Below, in pieces: positions 25,009 to 34,944 of a DNA stretch of 38,443 nt (the first letter of the stretch is position 1; the number at the start of each line of letters is the position of its first letter). This DNA is from Bacteroidota bacterium (GTDB taxonomy: Bacteria; Bacteroidota; Bacteroidia; Bacteroidales; VadinHA17): the NCBI GenBank assembly GCA_030605195.1, contig JAUWBB010000003.1, forward strand, positions 1 through 38,443, written 5' to 3'. A model generated the notes under the pieces. That model saw only the letters and a program-made list of their open reading frames with translations, was not told where the DNA came from and did no database searches. The position numbers and the translations under genes are program-made.

Positions 25009-28000
25009 ATGAAATACACCACATTCTTCCGTAAACCTATAACGTGGATTGTTTTTGCTATAATTGCGATAGTCAGTGCAATCTATGCTTATTTTAATTT
25101 CGATAAAGCCAATCCTATTGTCAGCCTGGAGATTACAATGAATCGTGAAACAGCTCTGGAAAAAGCTTCATCACTGGCAAGAAATTATGAATTGGGGCCT
25201 GACGATTATAAAACGGCAGCAGTTTTTACGAACGATGAGCGTTTCAAGAATTTTGTTGAACTGGAGGCCGGAGGTCTTGAAAAGTTTACTGAAGTGCTGG
25301 AATCCGGTTTGTATTCTTCATATAATTGGAAAGTCAGGCATTTTATGGAGCATGAAACAAACGAAGTTACTTTTTATTTTACGCCCAGAGGTGACATTTA
25401 CGGCTTTTTTGAAAAGCTGGCTGATTCAGAAAAAGGAGCGGCGCTTGAAGAAGAAGATGCATTAAAAATTGCCATAGAAGAAACCCAAAAGCACTGGAAT
25501 GTCACCTTTGCCGGATACGAACTTGTTGAGGAGTCAAAAGAAGAAGTGGAAAGCGGCAGGATAGATCATTCCTTTATTTACGAGCGTCATGATAAGCAGA
25601 TTGGAGAAGGAAGGTACAGATTACGGCTGATGGTCAGTGGTGATAAACTCACACAGGTAAAGCATTTTGTCAAGATTCCGGAAGAATTTGACCGGCGTTA
25701 TACCGAGATGCGATCCCAAAACGATTTGGTCGCTACATTCGGGGCAGTGGGTCTTGTAGTAATTTACGGACTGGGAGGAGTAATCATTGGATTATTTTTC
25801 TTGCTTCGCCGTCGTCAGCTAATATGGAAACCGGCTGTCATCTGGGGATCTATTATTGCTTTGGGTTCGGTTTTTTTGGTGTCTCTCAATGTAATTCCGT
25901 TATCCTGGTTTAGTTACGATACCTCAGCATCTGCCGGGAATTTTATAACGAACATAATTGTTAACAGCTTGCTTGGAGCTCTTGGTATCGGAGCAATGAT
26001 TACCATTACTTTTATAGCGGCAGAAGGTCTGGGCAGAATGGCCTTTCCGCATCATGTTCAGCTTTGGAGGGCATGGGGAAGCCAAGCCGGAGGTTCTTTA
26101 TCTTTGCTAGGCCAGACCATGACCGGTTATCTTTTTATGGTGATTATGATCGGGGTTGATGTCTTGTTTTATGTTGTTACCAAACATTTCGGCTGGTGGA
26201 GCCAGGCCGGTAATCTGTCAGACCCAAATATTCTCGCCAATTACATGCCGTGGTTTAACTCGGTTGCTATTTCACTTCAGGCAGGTTTCTGGGAAGAAGC
26301 CCTTTGCCGTGCGGTTCCGCTGGCAGGGATAGTATTGCTTACCCGCAACTCGAAGTACAAAAATTTTTGGATTATTCTTGTGCTAATACTTCAGACCTTT
26401 ATTTTCGGGGCTGCCCATGCCAATTATCCGCAACAGCCTTCATATGCCCGTGTGCTGGAAATGGTAATTCCATTTGTCATCATGGGGTTGATCTATATAG
26501 GATACGGGTTGATTCCTGCAATTATTGCTCATTATGCTATCGATGTTTTCTGGATATCCTTGCCGTTGTGGGTAGCAAGTTTTCCGGGAATCTGGTTCGA
26601 CCGGATTATGGTCATTCTTCTTTTCTTTGTGCCTCTTTGGGTGGTGTTGTATTTTCGTTTGAAGAACAAAAAATGGAAAAAAATTCCGGAAGAGTTGAGA
26701 AATGACGCGTGGAAACCGGCTCTAAAAGTTGAGGAAATCAAGGAGAAAATAGAAATCAGCCCCGAAAAAAAATCGTTAGGTAAATTTTTAATCCCTGCAG
26801 GTTTTGTCGGTTTGGTACTATGGCTAACTTTTACTCCGTTTACCCAGGATGCACCAAAATTAGAAGCTTCCAGATCACAAGCCATTGAAATAGCTTCAAA
26901 AGTGCTTGTGGAAAAATTTGGCATTAAGCCCGGTGAATGGACGATTTTGTGCAACATGATTGAAGAAACCACACTTCAGCATAAATTTATCTGGCAAGAA
27001 GGAGGGAAAGAAAATTATGAAAAACACCTTGGGAGTTTCCTTCCGCCGCCAAGATGGTCGGTCAGGTTAGTGAAAACAAAAGGTAAAGTTGAAGAACGAT
27101 CAGAAGAATATAGTGCGGTTATTGATGTCAGTGGAAATGTGCTTAAAGCTTATCATAAAATTCCCGAAAAAAGGGAAGGCGCATCAATGGAACAGGCACA
27201 AGCCCAGATTTTAATTGACTCTGTGCTAATTAATGACCTGGGACAAGAAAGAGAAAAGCTGAAAGAGATATCCATTACCCCGAAAAAGCTGGATAACCGG
27301 AAAAATTGGACTTTTGTGTATGCCGATACATTGAATTATACCCTGGAGAAAGGCCAGGGCAGATACCAAATTTCCATTGACGGCGATGAGGTTGTTTTGG
27401 TTTCCTCTTCTGTACATATTCCTGAAGATTGGGAAAGAAATTATGACGATCAGCAGAGTAAACGGAGCATAATACGAACAATTGGAAAGGTTTCCATAAT
27501 TATCATAGTGATTGCCGCTATGGTTTTAGGTATCATTCGGTGGACACGTAAAAGATTTTCCGTAAGGCTGTTCCTGTATTTTACCATCGGTTTGTTTGTT
27601 TTGTTTTTTCTGGACGAATTCCTGAGCTGGAACACCTTGATAGCCGGCTATCAGACCAGTTTGCCCATGAATAATTTTATTACCATGATGGTTGTTTCTA
27701 TGGCTATCGGTGGGATTTTTATTTCTGCAGGGTTAGGGATTATTGGAGGGATGTCGGTTAATCTGATCCCTGCCGGAGAAGCGGGGAAATATGACATATT
27801 AAAGGCTACAGGACTTGGCTTGGCAGTAATGGGACTGTTTGCTTTGTTTTCGGAGCTTGAAGTAAAAAATTCACCTTTTTGGGGTGAATTCCTGGCAGCA
27901 AATTCCAAATGGCCGGTTATAAGCATTGGTATCGCTAAAATTCATAAATATATTTTGTTAACCGGTTTCTTACTGACCCTTTATTCCGGACTTCATACTT

Positions 28001-28335
28001 TGACAAAAGGCTGGTCAAAGGGCCGGTTATTGTTTGGAACATTGGTCGTTCTTTTGGGAGTACTGATTGAAGCCGGTTCACTCGAAAATTATTTTTACTG
28101 GTTAATATCGGGAGGAATCCTCGGACTTATTCTACTGGGATTATATATTTTGTTTATCAGGTATCACTTTGAATGGATTCCTTTGATTGCCATGGTACCA
28201 ATTGTGCTCGAAATTCTAAAAATCACATTTACATGTGCCATACCTGCAGCTTTAACCGGCGGAATTTTAGGATTAATTTTTATAGGAGCTTTGAGTTGGT
28301 GGTGGTACTCCAAATTTTTAAAGCATAAACCATAA
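25009..28335 (+). CDS. CPBP-family intramembrane metalloprotease with internally duplicated architecture
   Basis: An 1108-residue membrane protein. CPBP (Abi/Rce1-like) motifs lie in the first half: E429-E430 and R434 in FWEEALCRAV, F466 and H470 in FGAAHANY, H508 and D512 in HYAIDVFW. These should hold the metal in an intramembrane glutamic protease/metalloprotease. Before them, one membrane helix (12-30) leads to a soluble domain (about 35-240). The pattern of a helix, a soluble domain and a multi-helix region repeats from about 600 to the end without the motifs. The soluble domains align: GEGRYRLRL...VKIPEEFDRRY (199-229) with GQGRYQISI...VHIPEDWERNY, an offset near 583. Its role is unknown. 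The gene is monocistronic and rsgA follows after 304 bases. Confidence 0.88.
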   Translation: MKYTTFFRKPITWIVFAIIAIVSAIYAYFNFDKANPIVSLEITMNRETALEKASSLARNYELGPDDYKTAAVFTNDERFKNFVELEAGGLEKFTEVLESGLYSSYNWKVRHFMEHETNEVTFYFTPRGDIYGFFEKLADSEKGAALEEEDALKIAIEETQKHWNVTFAGYELVEESKEEVESGRIDHSFIYERHDKQIGEGRYRLRLMVSGDKLTQVKHFVKIPEEFDRRYTEMRSQNDLVATFGAVGLVVIYGLGGVIIGLFFLLRRRQLIWKPAVIWGSIIALGSVFLVSLNVIPLSWFSYDTSASAGNFITNIIVNSLLGALGIGAMITITFIAAEGLGRMAFPHHVQLWRAWGSQAGGSLSLLGQTMTGYLFMVIMIGVDVLFYVVTKHFGWWSQAGNLSDPNILANYMPWFNSVAISLQAGFWEEALCRAVPLAGIVLLTRNSKYKNFWIILVLILQTFIFGAAHANYPQQPSYARVLEMVIPFVIMGLIYIGYGLIPAIIAHYAIDVFWISLPLWVASFPGIWFDRIMVILLFFVPLWVVLYFRLKNKKWKKIPEELRNDAWKPALKVEEIKEKIEISPEKKSLGKFLIPAGFVGLVLWLTFTPFTQDAPKLEASRSQAIEIASKVLVEKFGIKPGEWTILCNMIEETTLQHKFIWQEGGKENYEKHLGSFLPPPRWSVRLVKTKGKVEERSEEYSAVIDVSGNVLKAYHKIPEKREGASMEQAQAQILIDSVLINDLGQEREKLKEISITPKKLDNRKNWTFVYADTLNYTLEKGQGRYQISIDGDEVVLVSSSVHIPEDWERNYDDQQSKRSIIRTIGKVSIIIIVIAAMVLGIIRWTRKRFSVRLFLYFTIGLFVLFFLDEFLSWNTLIAGYQTSLPMNNFITMMVVSMAIGGIFISAGLGIIGGMSVNLIPAGEAGKYDILKATGLGLAVMGLFALFSELEVKNSPFWGEFLAANSKWPVISIGIAKIHKYILLTGFLLTLYSGLHTLTKGWSKGRLLFGTLVVLLGVLIEAGSLENYFYWLISGGILGLILLGLYILFIRYHFEWIPLIAMVPIVLEILKITFTCAIPAALTGGILGLIFIGALSWWWYSKFLKHKP

Positions 28336-28639
28336 ATTATTTTGCTCCCTACGCCATGTTCTCTATGCTTTGCGTTGTATTCTCTGGACCAAGGGCTCCA
28401 TACTACACACCTCAACAATTCGGCCATTTAACAATTTAACGATTTCCCGTAGAAATCCTTCGGATAATCACTACATTATTCGTCAATCGTTTGTTCGTCA
28501 TTCGATTATCCGGCAATCCTCAAAATCTCAAATCAGCATTTTAAAATCCAAAAATCCTTTTACTTTTCACATATTCTGATCACTTCTTCTTTATCATGCT
28601 TATCATATTTTATGGCTACATTTGTATAATTAACTTGGT
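28336..28639. other. Non-coding gap with degenerate word repeats
   Basis: No gene is supported. The stretch is built from short related words: CCATTTAACAATTTAACGATT (about 28420-28443) and TTCGTCAATCG, TTCGTCATTCG, TTATCCGG (about 28480-28515). It ends with a -7 element for rsgA. Similar AACAATT words occur near 22.27 kb. These look like slipped-strand or mutationally drifting repeats and not a defined element. Confidence 0.55.
28617..28624 (+). promoter_or_regulatory. Candidate -7 element of rsgA
   Basis: TACATTTG is an exact TAnnTTTG match only 16 bases before the GTG start at 28640. The leader would be about 8-10 bases, close to leaderless. No TTTG is found 19 bases upstream. Confidence 0.45.
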
Positions 28640-29569
28640 GTGAAAACTGGGCTTGTCATAAAATCTACCGGTAGCTGGTATTCCGTTAAACTGGATAACG
28701 GAAATACAATTAATTGTAAAATTAAAGGGAAATTTCGTATCAGGGGGAGTAGATCAACAAATCCGGTCGCTGTTGGAGACCGGGTGAGAATTTTTGTCGA
28801 TGAGAAAAAACAAATTGGCGTTATTACAGAGATTTTCGACCGAAAGAATTACATCATCCGGAAATCTTCAAAGCTTTCAAAATATTCTCAGGTTATTGCT
28901 GCAAATGTCGACCAGGCTTTTCTAATCGCGACCCTTGTATCTCCTGAAACGTCAAATGAGTTTATTGACCGGTTTTTGGTCACTGCTGAAGCCTATCAAA
29001 TTCCTGTTCATATCATTTTTAATAAAATTGACCTTTACAGCGATCCAATGCTAAACACGCTAAAGGATTTAACATCCTTATACAAAAAGATTGGATATAC
29101 ATGTTATGAAACCTCTGCATTAAAACAGATAAACTTGAAAAAAGTGGGGGCAGCAATGAAAAATAAGATCAACGTGGTTTCAGGAAAATCAGGAGTGGGG
29201 AAATCAACACTGATTAATGCAATTGATTCCAATCTGAATATCAAAACAGCAGAAATCTCGGCATTTCATCAAACAGGAAAACACACAACCACATTAGCCG
29301 AAATGCATGAACTAGTTTTTGGTGGCTATATTATTGACACACCGGGCATTAAAGCATTTGGAATTGTGGATATGCAAAAGGATGAAATTTATCATTTTTT
29401 CCCGGAGATTTTCAGGCTTTCAAAAGATTGTCAGTACTATAATTGTTTACATACCCATGAGCCAAATTGTGCAGTTAAAAAAGGTGTGGAAAACGGAGAG
29501 ATCAGTACATCAAGATACAAAAGCTACATTAACATACTTTCCGATAAGGAAGAAAAATACAGGTATTAA
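28640..29569 (+). CDS. rsgA: Ribosome small subunit-dependent GTPase A
   Basis: A 309-residue circularly permuted GTPase that helps mature the 30S subunit. An N-terminal OB-fold (to about residue 70) is followed by permuted motifs: G4 NKID (128-131), G5 TSA (158-160), G1 GKSGVGKST (182-190) and G3 DTPG (233-236). The C-terminal zinc site C264-x4-C269-x-H271-x5-C277 matches E. coli spacing. The start is GTG (GTGAAAACTGGG); no in-frame ATG is nearby. It probably has its own promoter and is followed by the hybrid kinase 154 bases later. Confidence 0.96.
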   Translation: MKTGLVIKSTGSWYSVKLDNGNTINCKIKGKFRIRGSRSTNPVAVGDRVRIFVDEKKQIGVITEIFDRKNYIIRKSSKLSKYSQVIAANVDQAFLIATLVSPETSNEFIDRFLVTAEAYQIPVHIIFNKIDLYSDPMLNTLKDLTSLYKKIGYTCYETSALKQINLKKVGAAMKNKINVVSGKSGVGKSTLINAIDSNLNIKTAEISAFHQTGKHTTTLAEMHELVFGGYIIDTPGIKAFGIVDMQKDEIYHFFPEIFRLSKDCQYYNCLHTHEPNCAVKKGVENGEISTSRYKSYINILSDKEEKYRY

Positions 29570-29723
29570 GAAATTCCTGATAAGATTTGAATCCCGGTTA
29601 TTTTTATCTTAACTTGTTTATTTATATTTTTACCTTTAACATAGTATATTTGATAGTCGGTTAAATTTTTCAAAAAAAAAGTAATCTTAATTTCGTTTTA
29701 GGTAATTACAACTCAAATTCGTA

Positions 29724-32570
29724 ATGAGGAAAATTTACTTTTTAATTTCCGCGATAATTGTCATTATCCTCTCTTTAAATGTTTACTATTATTTTGACAT
29801 TTATGATCAGCAGGTTGACTTTCAAAAAAGTTTCCTTTTAAAGCAAACCCAGTTATGCGAAGAGGAGATTGAAAAAATAGGATCTCAATTTGTAAGTGAT
29901 TTGAATAGAGTTTTATTTTTAGATGATATAACGCAATTCTTCGATAATGAAGAAATAATGCAAAGAGGCACAAAGAACATTGAATTATTCTATTCTAAAT
30001 ATGATAACCTGATTATGAATATCTTACTTTATGATAACAAAAAAAACGTTTTTAATTTATATAAAGACAATAATAACAATTTTATATCCGACACATATAC
30101 TACTCATGATCATAGGGAATTAGTGCCAAGGGAAAAGATTATTTTACAAAAAAATAAACATGTCTTTTTCTTACCCGTCATCAACAACAATTTCGTTACA
30201 GGAAATGTTGCCACTACGATAGATTACATTCATTTCATTAATTCTGTTTTTAAGAATTACTATCTTGAAAACACCCAATGGCAATGGTTATTAAACGATA
30301 AAGGAGAAATCGTTTTAAACAACTTTTCAGGTGGTGAATTACAAATAAACCAGTTACTTCGTATCACAGATGACCTCATTGAAGGTTTCCAGGGAACTCT
30401 CACTCATTCCGTTTTGATCAATAACAAGAATGAGAAAGTAATTTCAGCATATCACCCGGTACGGATATTAGACAGAGAATTCGGCATTGTTTTTACACTC
30501 AAAACAGAAACCATTTTACAAACTATTATTAAGAATGCCATTATCATTATTTTCTTAACCCTGATTCTTGTTTCCTCGATTATTTTCATTTTTCTTTTCT
30601 TTATTCGCAGACAAAATATTGAAGCAGAAAAGTTGCAGGAATCCGAACTGGCACTTGCTCAAATCCTTGAATCCCTGCCCATAGGAATCCTGATGCTTGG
30701 TAAGGATAGAAAAATCAGGGAAATTAACAATATGGCTATTGAAATGTTTTCTCTGGAGAAAGAAGGAGATTTGGTTGGGAAAGATATTTCAGACCGCTTT
30801 TCCTTCGGAAAGAATTTTCTTAACAAAGAATATTTTGGTTTAACTTTCAATACAAGTAAGTTTTTTTCGTATGAGAAAAACGGGAAAGAAATCGTTGTTT
30901 ATAAAAAAGAAATACTATTTAAACTCGAGGGTGAAGATATAACGCTTGAAGCATTCGTTGATGTTACTCCGCTTGAAAAGGCACGAAAACAGGAAGTTAT
31001 TGCCAATCAGGCTAAATCAGAATTCCTGGCAAAAATGAGCCATGAGATCCGCACACCTTTAAACGGCATTATTGGTATAGCTGATGCTTTTTCACGCCAG
31101 AAATTAACTGAAAAGCAACAGGAATCTGCCCAAATAATAAGACAATCAACCGATTTATTGCTATCTATTATCAACGATATCCTTGACTTTTCGAAAATTG
31201 AAGCCGGCAAGATTATGCTTGAGGAAATTCCTTTTAGCCTTAGTAAAGAAATGGATTATGACTTAAATACTTTCAACCCGGATCTTCGGGAAAAGAATCT
31301 TGATTTTATTTTACGTATCGAACCAAATGTTCCGGACAAAATTATTGGTGATCCCTTCCGTTTACGCCAGGTCCTTTCAAATTTGGTAGGCAATGCCATA
31401 AAGTTTACCGAAAAAGGTAAAATCGCGGTGATTGTTAAATTGGTCGAGGAATACTCTGGTAATCTTACCATTCAAATTGATGTTGAAGACACGGGTATTG
31501 GTATTCCGGAAAAACAATTAAAGGGAATATTTGTATCCTTTGAACAAGCTGATGGTTCAACCATAAGAAAATACGGTGGTGCCGGACTGAATACAACCAT
31601 TTCTAAACAACTCGTTGAGCTGATGGGAGGAGAAATCTGGGTTGAGTCTCCTTCAGGCATTTCAGACGACCTGGAAACTCCCGGAACCAGATTCAGCTTC
31701 ACCATAAAAGCCTTTTCAAATGAAAAGATCAAGAAATGTATCCGGAATGAAAAAATTACCAAATATCATCAAATAAAAACCCTGATCATCAATGAAAAAA
31801 CCGGGAAAAATGATCATTTGTTAGAGATCCTTCAAAATTTTGGAATTTCTTCCTATGTTACAAATTTTCAGGAGAAAATCATAGATCTGATAAAATCGAA
31901 TATTACAAACCGTACTGAAAGCTATAATGTAATTATTATAAGTGATACCCCTTCTTTCAATGGGTTTGAAGTTGCACGACAACTTCACCAACATAAATTA
32001 AGCGACAAGTTCCTTATCATGATTGTTAGTTCCAACAATCAAAAAGAGAATTTTGCAAAATGCAAAAAACTAGGAATTGATTACTATTTGATCCAACCAT
32101 ACCAATCATCTGAAATCTTTGATATCTTCCAAACCCATTTCCCAAATATCAAACTTGATGAAGACAATACACCTGAAGTTGACATAATTAAGAAAGACAT
32201 GAAGATATTGGTCGCAGAAGATAACCTGATAAATCAACAAGTGGCAAAAGCCACATTCAAAAATTTGGGTTTTGAAATTGATATGGCAAAAAACGGCAAT
32301 GATGCAATTGCTAAAATTAATGATAATAACTATGATGTTATTTTTATGGACATAATGATGCCTGAATTAGACGGTATGGAAGCCACGAAGAAATTAAGAA
32401 AACAAAACCATAACTTGCCCATTATTGCACTTACAGCAGATATCAACAAAGAGGTTCAAGACAAAATGAAAGAGATTGGTATGAATGATTACATTGCAAA
32501 GCCCATTCGTATTAATGAAATTAAAAGGGTTTTGATAAAATGGTTTTCAGAATCAATAAAATCAGACTAA
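29724..32570 (+). CDS. Hybrid sensor histidine kinase/response regulator
   Basis: A 948-residue membrane sensor. Helix 1 (residues ~4-25) and helix 2 (~270-297) flank an extracytoplasmic Cache-like domain. A PAS-like domain (~305-420) precedes HisKA with H440 in FLAKMSHEIRTPLNG. The HATPase has its N-box (NLVGNAIKFTEKG, from N553) and DTGIGIP. The G2 box reads GGAGLNTTIS (621-626), where the family has GGTGLGLAIS, so the ATP lid is unusual. A degenerate receiver-like domain (~686-800, ISDTPSFNGFEVA) follows. A complete receiver (~828-944) has D876 in FMDIMMPELDG and K926 in YIAKPI. The 3' end overlaps selU by 31 bases. The signal and output are unknown. Confidence 0.9.
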   Translation: MRKIYFLISAIIVIILSLNVYYYFDIYDQQVDFQKSFLLKQTQLCEEEIEKIGSQFVSDLNRVLFLDDITQFFDNEEIMQRGTKNIELFYSKYDNLIMNILLYDNKKNVFNLYKDNNNNFISDTYTTHDHRELVPREKIILQKNKHVFFLPVINNNFVTGNVATTIDYIHFINSVFKNYYLENTQWQWLLNDKGEIVLNNFSGGELQINQLLRITDDLIEGFQGTLTHSVLINNKNEKVISAYHPVRILDREFGIVFTLKTETILQTIIKNAIIIIFLTLILVSSIIFIFLFFIRRQNIEAEKLQESELALAQILESLPIGILMLGKDRKIREINNMAIEMFSLEKEGDLVGKDISDRFSFGKNFLNKEYFGLTFNTSKFFSYEKNGKEIVVYKKEILFKLEGEDITLEAFVDVTPLEKARKQEVIANQAKSEFLAKMSHEIRTPLNGIIGIADAFSRQKLTEKQQESAQIIRQSTDLLLSIINDILDFSKIEAGKIMLEEIPFSLSKEMDYDLNTFNPDLREKNLDFILRIEPNVPDKIIGDPFRLRQVLSNLVGNAIKFTEKGKIAVIVKLVEEYSGNLTIQIDVEDTGIGIPEKQLKGIFVSFEQADGSTIRKYGGAGLNTTISKQLVELMGGEIWVESPSGISDDLETPGTRFSFTIKAFSNEKIKKCIRNEKITKYHQIKTLIINEKTGKNDHLLEILQNFGISSYVTNFQEKIIDLIKSNITNRTESYNVIIISDTPSFNGFEVARQLHQHKLSDKFLIMIVSSNNQKENFAKCKKLGIDYYLIQPYQSSEIFDIFQTHFPNIKLDEDNTPEVDIIKKDMKILVAEDNLINQQVAKATFKNLGFEIDMAKNGNDAIAKINDNNYDVIFMDIMMPELDGMEATKKLRKQNHNLPIIALTADINKEVQDKMKEIGMNDYIAKPIRINEIKRVLIKWFSESIKSD

Positions 32571-33622
32571 AATTAATTCAGATACAGGATTTTCTTGTGA
32601 AAGTAAAAAATGTACCTGTAATTGATGTTCGCTCTCCAGGAGAATTTCTGAAAGGGCATATACCCGGAGCTAATAATGTTCCGCTTTTTAATGACGACGA
32701 ACGCGCAATTGTTGGCATCAAATACAAGAACGAAAGCCGTAATTCGGCTATCAGAGCCGGGTTAGAGATAGTGGGGCCCAAATTGGTTTCATTAGTCGAA
32801 CAATCTAAAAGAATAGCAAAGCATAACAAAGTAAAAATCCATTGCTGGAGGGGTGGTCTGCGAAGTGAGAGTATGGCATGGTTACTCAATACAGCCGGTA
32901 TTAAAACGTTTATTCTAAATGGTGGATACAAAGCCTACCGGAGATATCAAAAGGAATATTACTCGAAGAAAGTGAATCCGATTATTCTTGGAGGTAAAAC
33001 AGGAAGCGGGAAAACTGCAATCCTTTATGAAATTGAAAATCTTGGAGAACAGGTGGTCGATCTGGAAGGCATTGCTAATCATAAAGGATCGGCCTTTGGA
33101 GCCCTCGGTCAGGATGCCCAACCATCAAATGAACAGTTTGAAAATAACCTTTTTGAAAAATGGATCAGTCTGGATTTTCATCGAAACATATGGCTCGAAG
33201 ACGAAAGCAAGGCAATAGGAAAAAATTTTATTCCTGATGAAATCCGGATTCAAATGAGAAATAGTCCGGTAATTGCCCTCGAAATGGGAAAACCATTAAG
33301 GATAAAACGTTTAGAAAAAGAATATGCTCGGTTTAACAAGGAAGAATTGAAAAAATCAATTTTTAAAATCTCCAAAAAGATTGGCGGATTAAATACCAGG
33401 CAATCCATTGAAGCCATAGAAAAGAGAGATTTTTCAACAGCAATCGATCTTAGCCTTACTTATTATGACAAAGCATACCAGTTTGGCCTGTCAGGAAGAG
33501 AAAAAGAGATGGTATTCAGAATTATCCTGGAAGAAGATAATCCAAAAAGAAATGCGGAAAAGGTACTGGATTTTGCAAAAGATAACGGACTTTTAAAAAC
33601 CCTTTCCCACCTTAAGCCATAA
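32540..33622 (+). CDS. selU: tRNA 2-selenouridine synthase
   Basis: A 360-residue enzyme, also called MnmH. An N-terminal rhodanese domain (VPVIDVRSPGEFLKGHIPGA) carries the catalytic C102 in HCWRGGLRSESM. A P-loop domain follows with GGKTGSGKT (151-159). It replaces sulfur by selenium at the 2-position of wobble uridine in tRNAs for Lys, Glu and Gln, via a geranylated intermediate. It needs selenophosphate from SelD, which is not in this window. The ATG at 32540 lies inside the end of the hybrid kinase gene (31-base overlap), so translation is probably coupled. It converges with the U32 gene, leaving a 55-base gap. Confidence 0.94.
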   Translation: MVFRINKIRLKLIQIQDFLVKVKNVPVIDVRSPGEFLKGHIPGANNVPLFNDDERAIVGIKYKNESRNSAIRAGLEIVGPKLVSLVEQSKRIAKHNKVKIHCWRGGLRSESMAWLLNTAGIKTFILNGGYKAYRRYQKEYYSKKVNPIILGGKTGSGKTAILYEIENLGEQVVDLEGIANHKGSAFGALGQDAQPSNEQFENNLFEKWISLDFHRNIWLEDESKAIGKNFIPDEIRIQMRNSPVIALEMGKPLRIKRLEKEYARFNKEELKKSIFKISKKIGGLNTRQSIEAIEKRDFSTAIDLSLTYYDKAYQFGLSGREKEMVFRIILEEDNPKRNAEKVLDFAKDNGLLKTLSHLKP

Positions 33623-33677
33623 TAAATTAATTCCATGCCTGATACCCTGGGTATTGTAAAAAGTCTCTTTTTATCAT

Positions 33678-34940
33678 TTACTGTTGCTGAACTTCCGTAG
33701 CATCAACAAGTTTGTACAATTTATCGGATCTCCGGGCAATATGGGAAACAGGAATGGAACAAACTTCCCCTTTTTTTGTTTTTGTAACGTTTTTTAAATT
33801 AATTCTGATTTCCTTAACCCTGGACTGAATGACCCCTGTGGTTGGGCCTATAATAAGAATTTCATCATTTACATTCAGGAAGCCGGTTTCTATTTTGAAT
33901 TCGGCAACTTGTATCCTGGAAAAGTAATTGGTGATTTTCCCCAGGTATATTTTTCGTTTGGTTGCCCTGGAACCATAGCGGTGGTTCCATTCGCCAAGCC
34001 TCTTCCCCAGATAATAACCACCCCAGAAACCACGGTTAAACACCATAGATAACCTTCTTTCCCACTCCTTTATTTCCTTATCATTATAGGTGCCATTTAT
34101 AATCGACCTGACCGCTTCATCATAACATTCCACAACTGTTTTTACATATTCAGGTGATCTTGCCCTGCCTTCGATCTTTAATAACTTCACTCCTGCATCC
34201 AGTATCTTATTTAAGAAACCAATGGTGTTCAGATCTTTTGGAGACATTATGTATTCATTGTTTATCTCCAATTCATTACCGGTTTCCTTTTCTTTTACTG
34301 TATAGGCCCGGCGACATATTTGTAAACATGCTCCCCGGTTTGCCGATGAGTTAGTTTCATGTAAGCTTAAATAACACTTTCCTGATATAGCCATACACAA
34401 GGCTCCATGAGCAAAAAGTTCTATTCGGATTAAATTTCCGGAAGGGCCTTTAATTTGCTCCTCCTCAATGGCTTTGGAAATGCCCGCGATTTGATCCAAT
34501 GTTAGTTCTCTTGCCAGGACAATCACTTCAGCAAACCGTGCATAAAATTTTAATGCCTCAAGATTGCTGATGTTTACCTGGGTTGAAAGATGGATTTCAA
34601 CCCCAATGGAGCCGGCATAACTCAACACAGCCTGATCTGAAGCAATAATTACCGAAATATCTTTTTCTTTTACCGTATTGATGATCTTTTTCATAGAATC
34701 AAGATCATCATCATAAAGAACCGTATTTAGGGTTAGATACGACCGGATATTATGTTCTTTACAGATCAGGGATATGTTTGTCAAATCATCCAGGGAAAAA
34801 TTACCGGATGATTTAGCCCTCATATTCAACCGGTCAACCCCAAAGTACACCGAATCAGCACCAGCCTGAATAGCTGCCATAAGCGATTCATAAGAACCTG
34901 CCGGAGCCATTATTTCTATATCAGTTCTTTGGATTTTCAC
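33678..34940 (-). CDS. U32 peptidase-family protein, TrhP/YegQ-like
   Basis: This 420-residue protein starts at GTG 34940 (KIQRTDIEIMAPAGSYESLM). The U32 signature ELFAHGALCMAISGKCYLS is present, with four conserved cysteines, C182, C189, C205 and C209 (NRGACLQICRR), that in relatives bind an Fe-S cluster. The family includes TrhP (YegQ), which hydroxylates wobble U34 of tRNAs using prephenate, as well as RlhA and UbiU/V. The length of about 420 and the C-terminal beta-barrel segment fit the TrhP group best. Protease activity is not expected. It follows the sensor kinase with a four-base gap, a tight two-gene unit, and faces selU. Confidence 0.88.
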   Translation of the reverse strand: MKIQRTDIEIMAPAGSYESLMAAIQAGADSVYFGVDRLNMRAKSSGNFSLDDLTNISLICKEHNIRSYLTLNTVLYDDDLDSMKKIINTVKEKDISVIIASDQAVLSYAGSIGVEIHLSTQVNISNLEALKFYARFAEVIVLARELTLDQIAGISKAIEEEQIKGPSGNLIRIELFAHGALCMAISGKCYLSLHETNSSANRGACLQICRRAYTVKEKETGNELEINNEYIMSPKDLNTIGFLNKILDAGVKLLKIEGRARSPEYVKTVVECYDEAVRSIINGTYNDKEIKEWERRLSMVFNRGFWGGYYLGKRLGEWNHRYGSRATKRKIYLGKITNYFSRIQVAEFKIETGFLNVNDEILIIGPTTGVIQSRVKEIRINLKNVTKTKKGEVCSIPVSHIARRSDKLYKLVDATEVQQQ

Positions 34941-34944
34941 CTGG

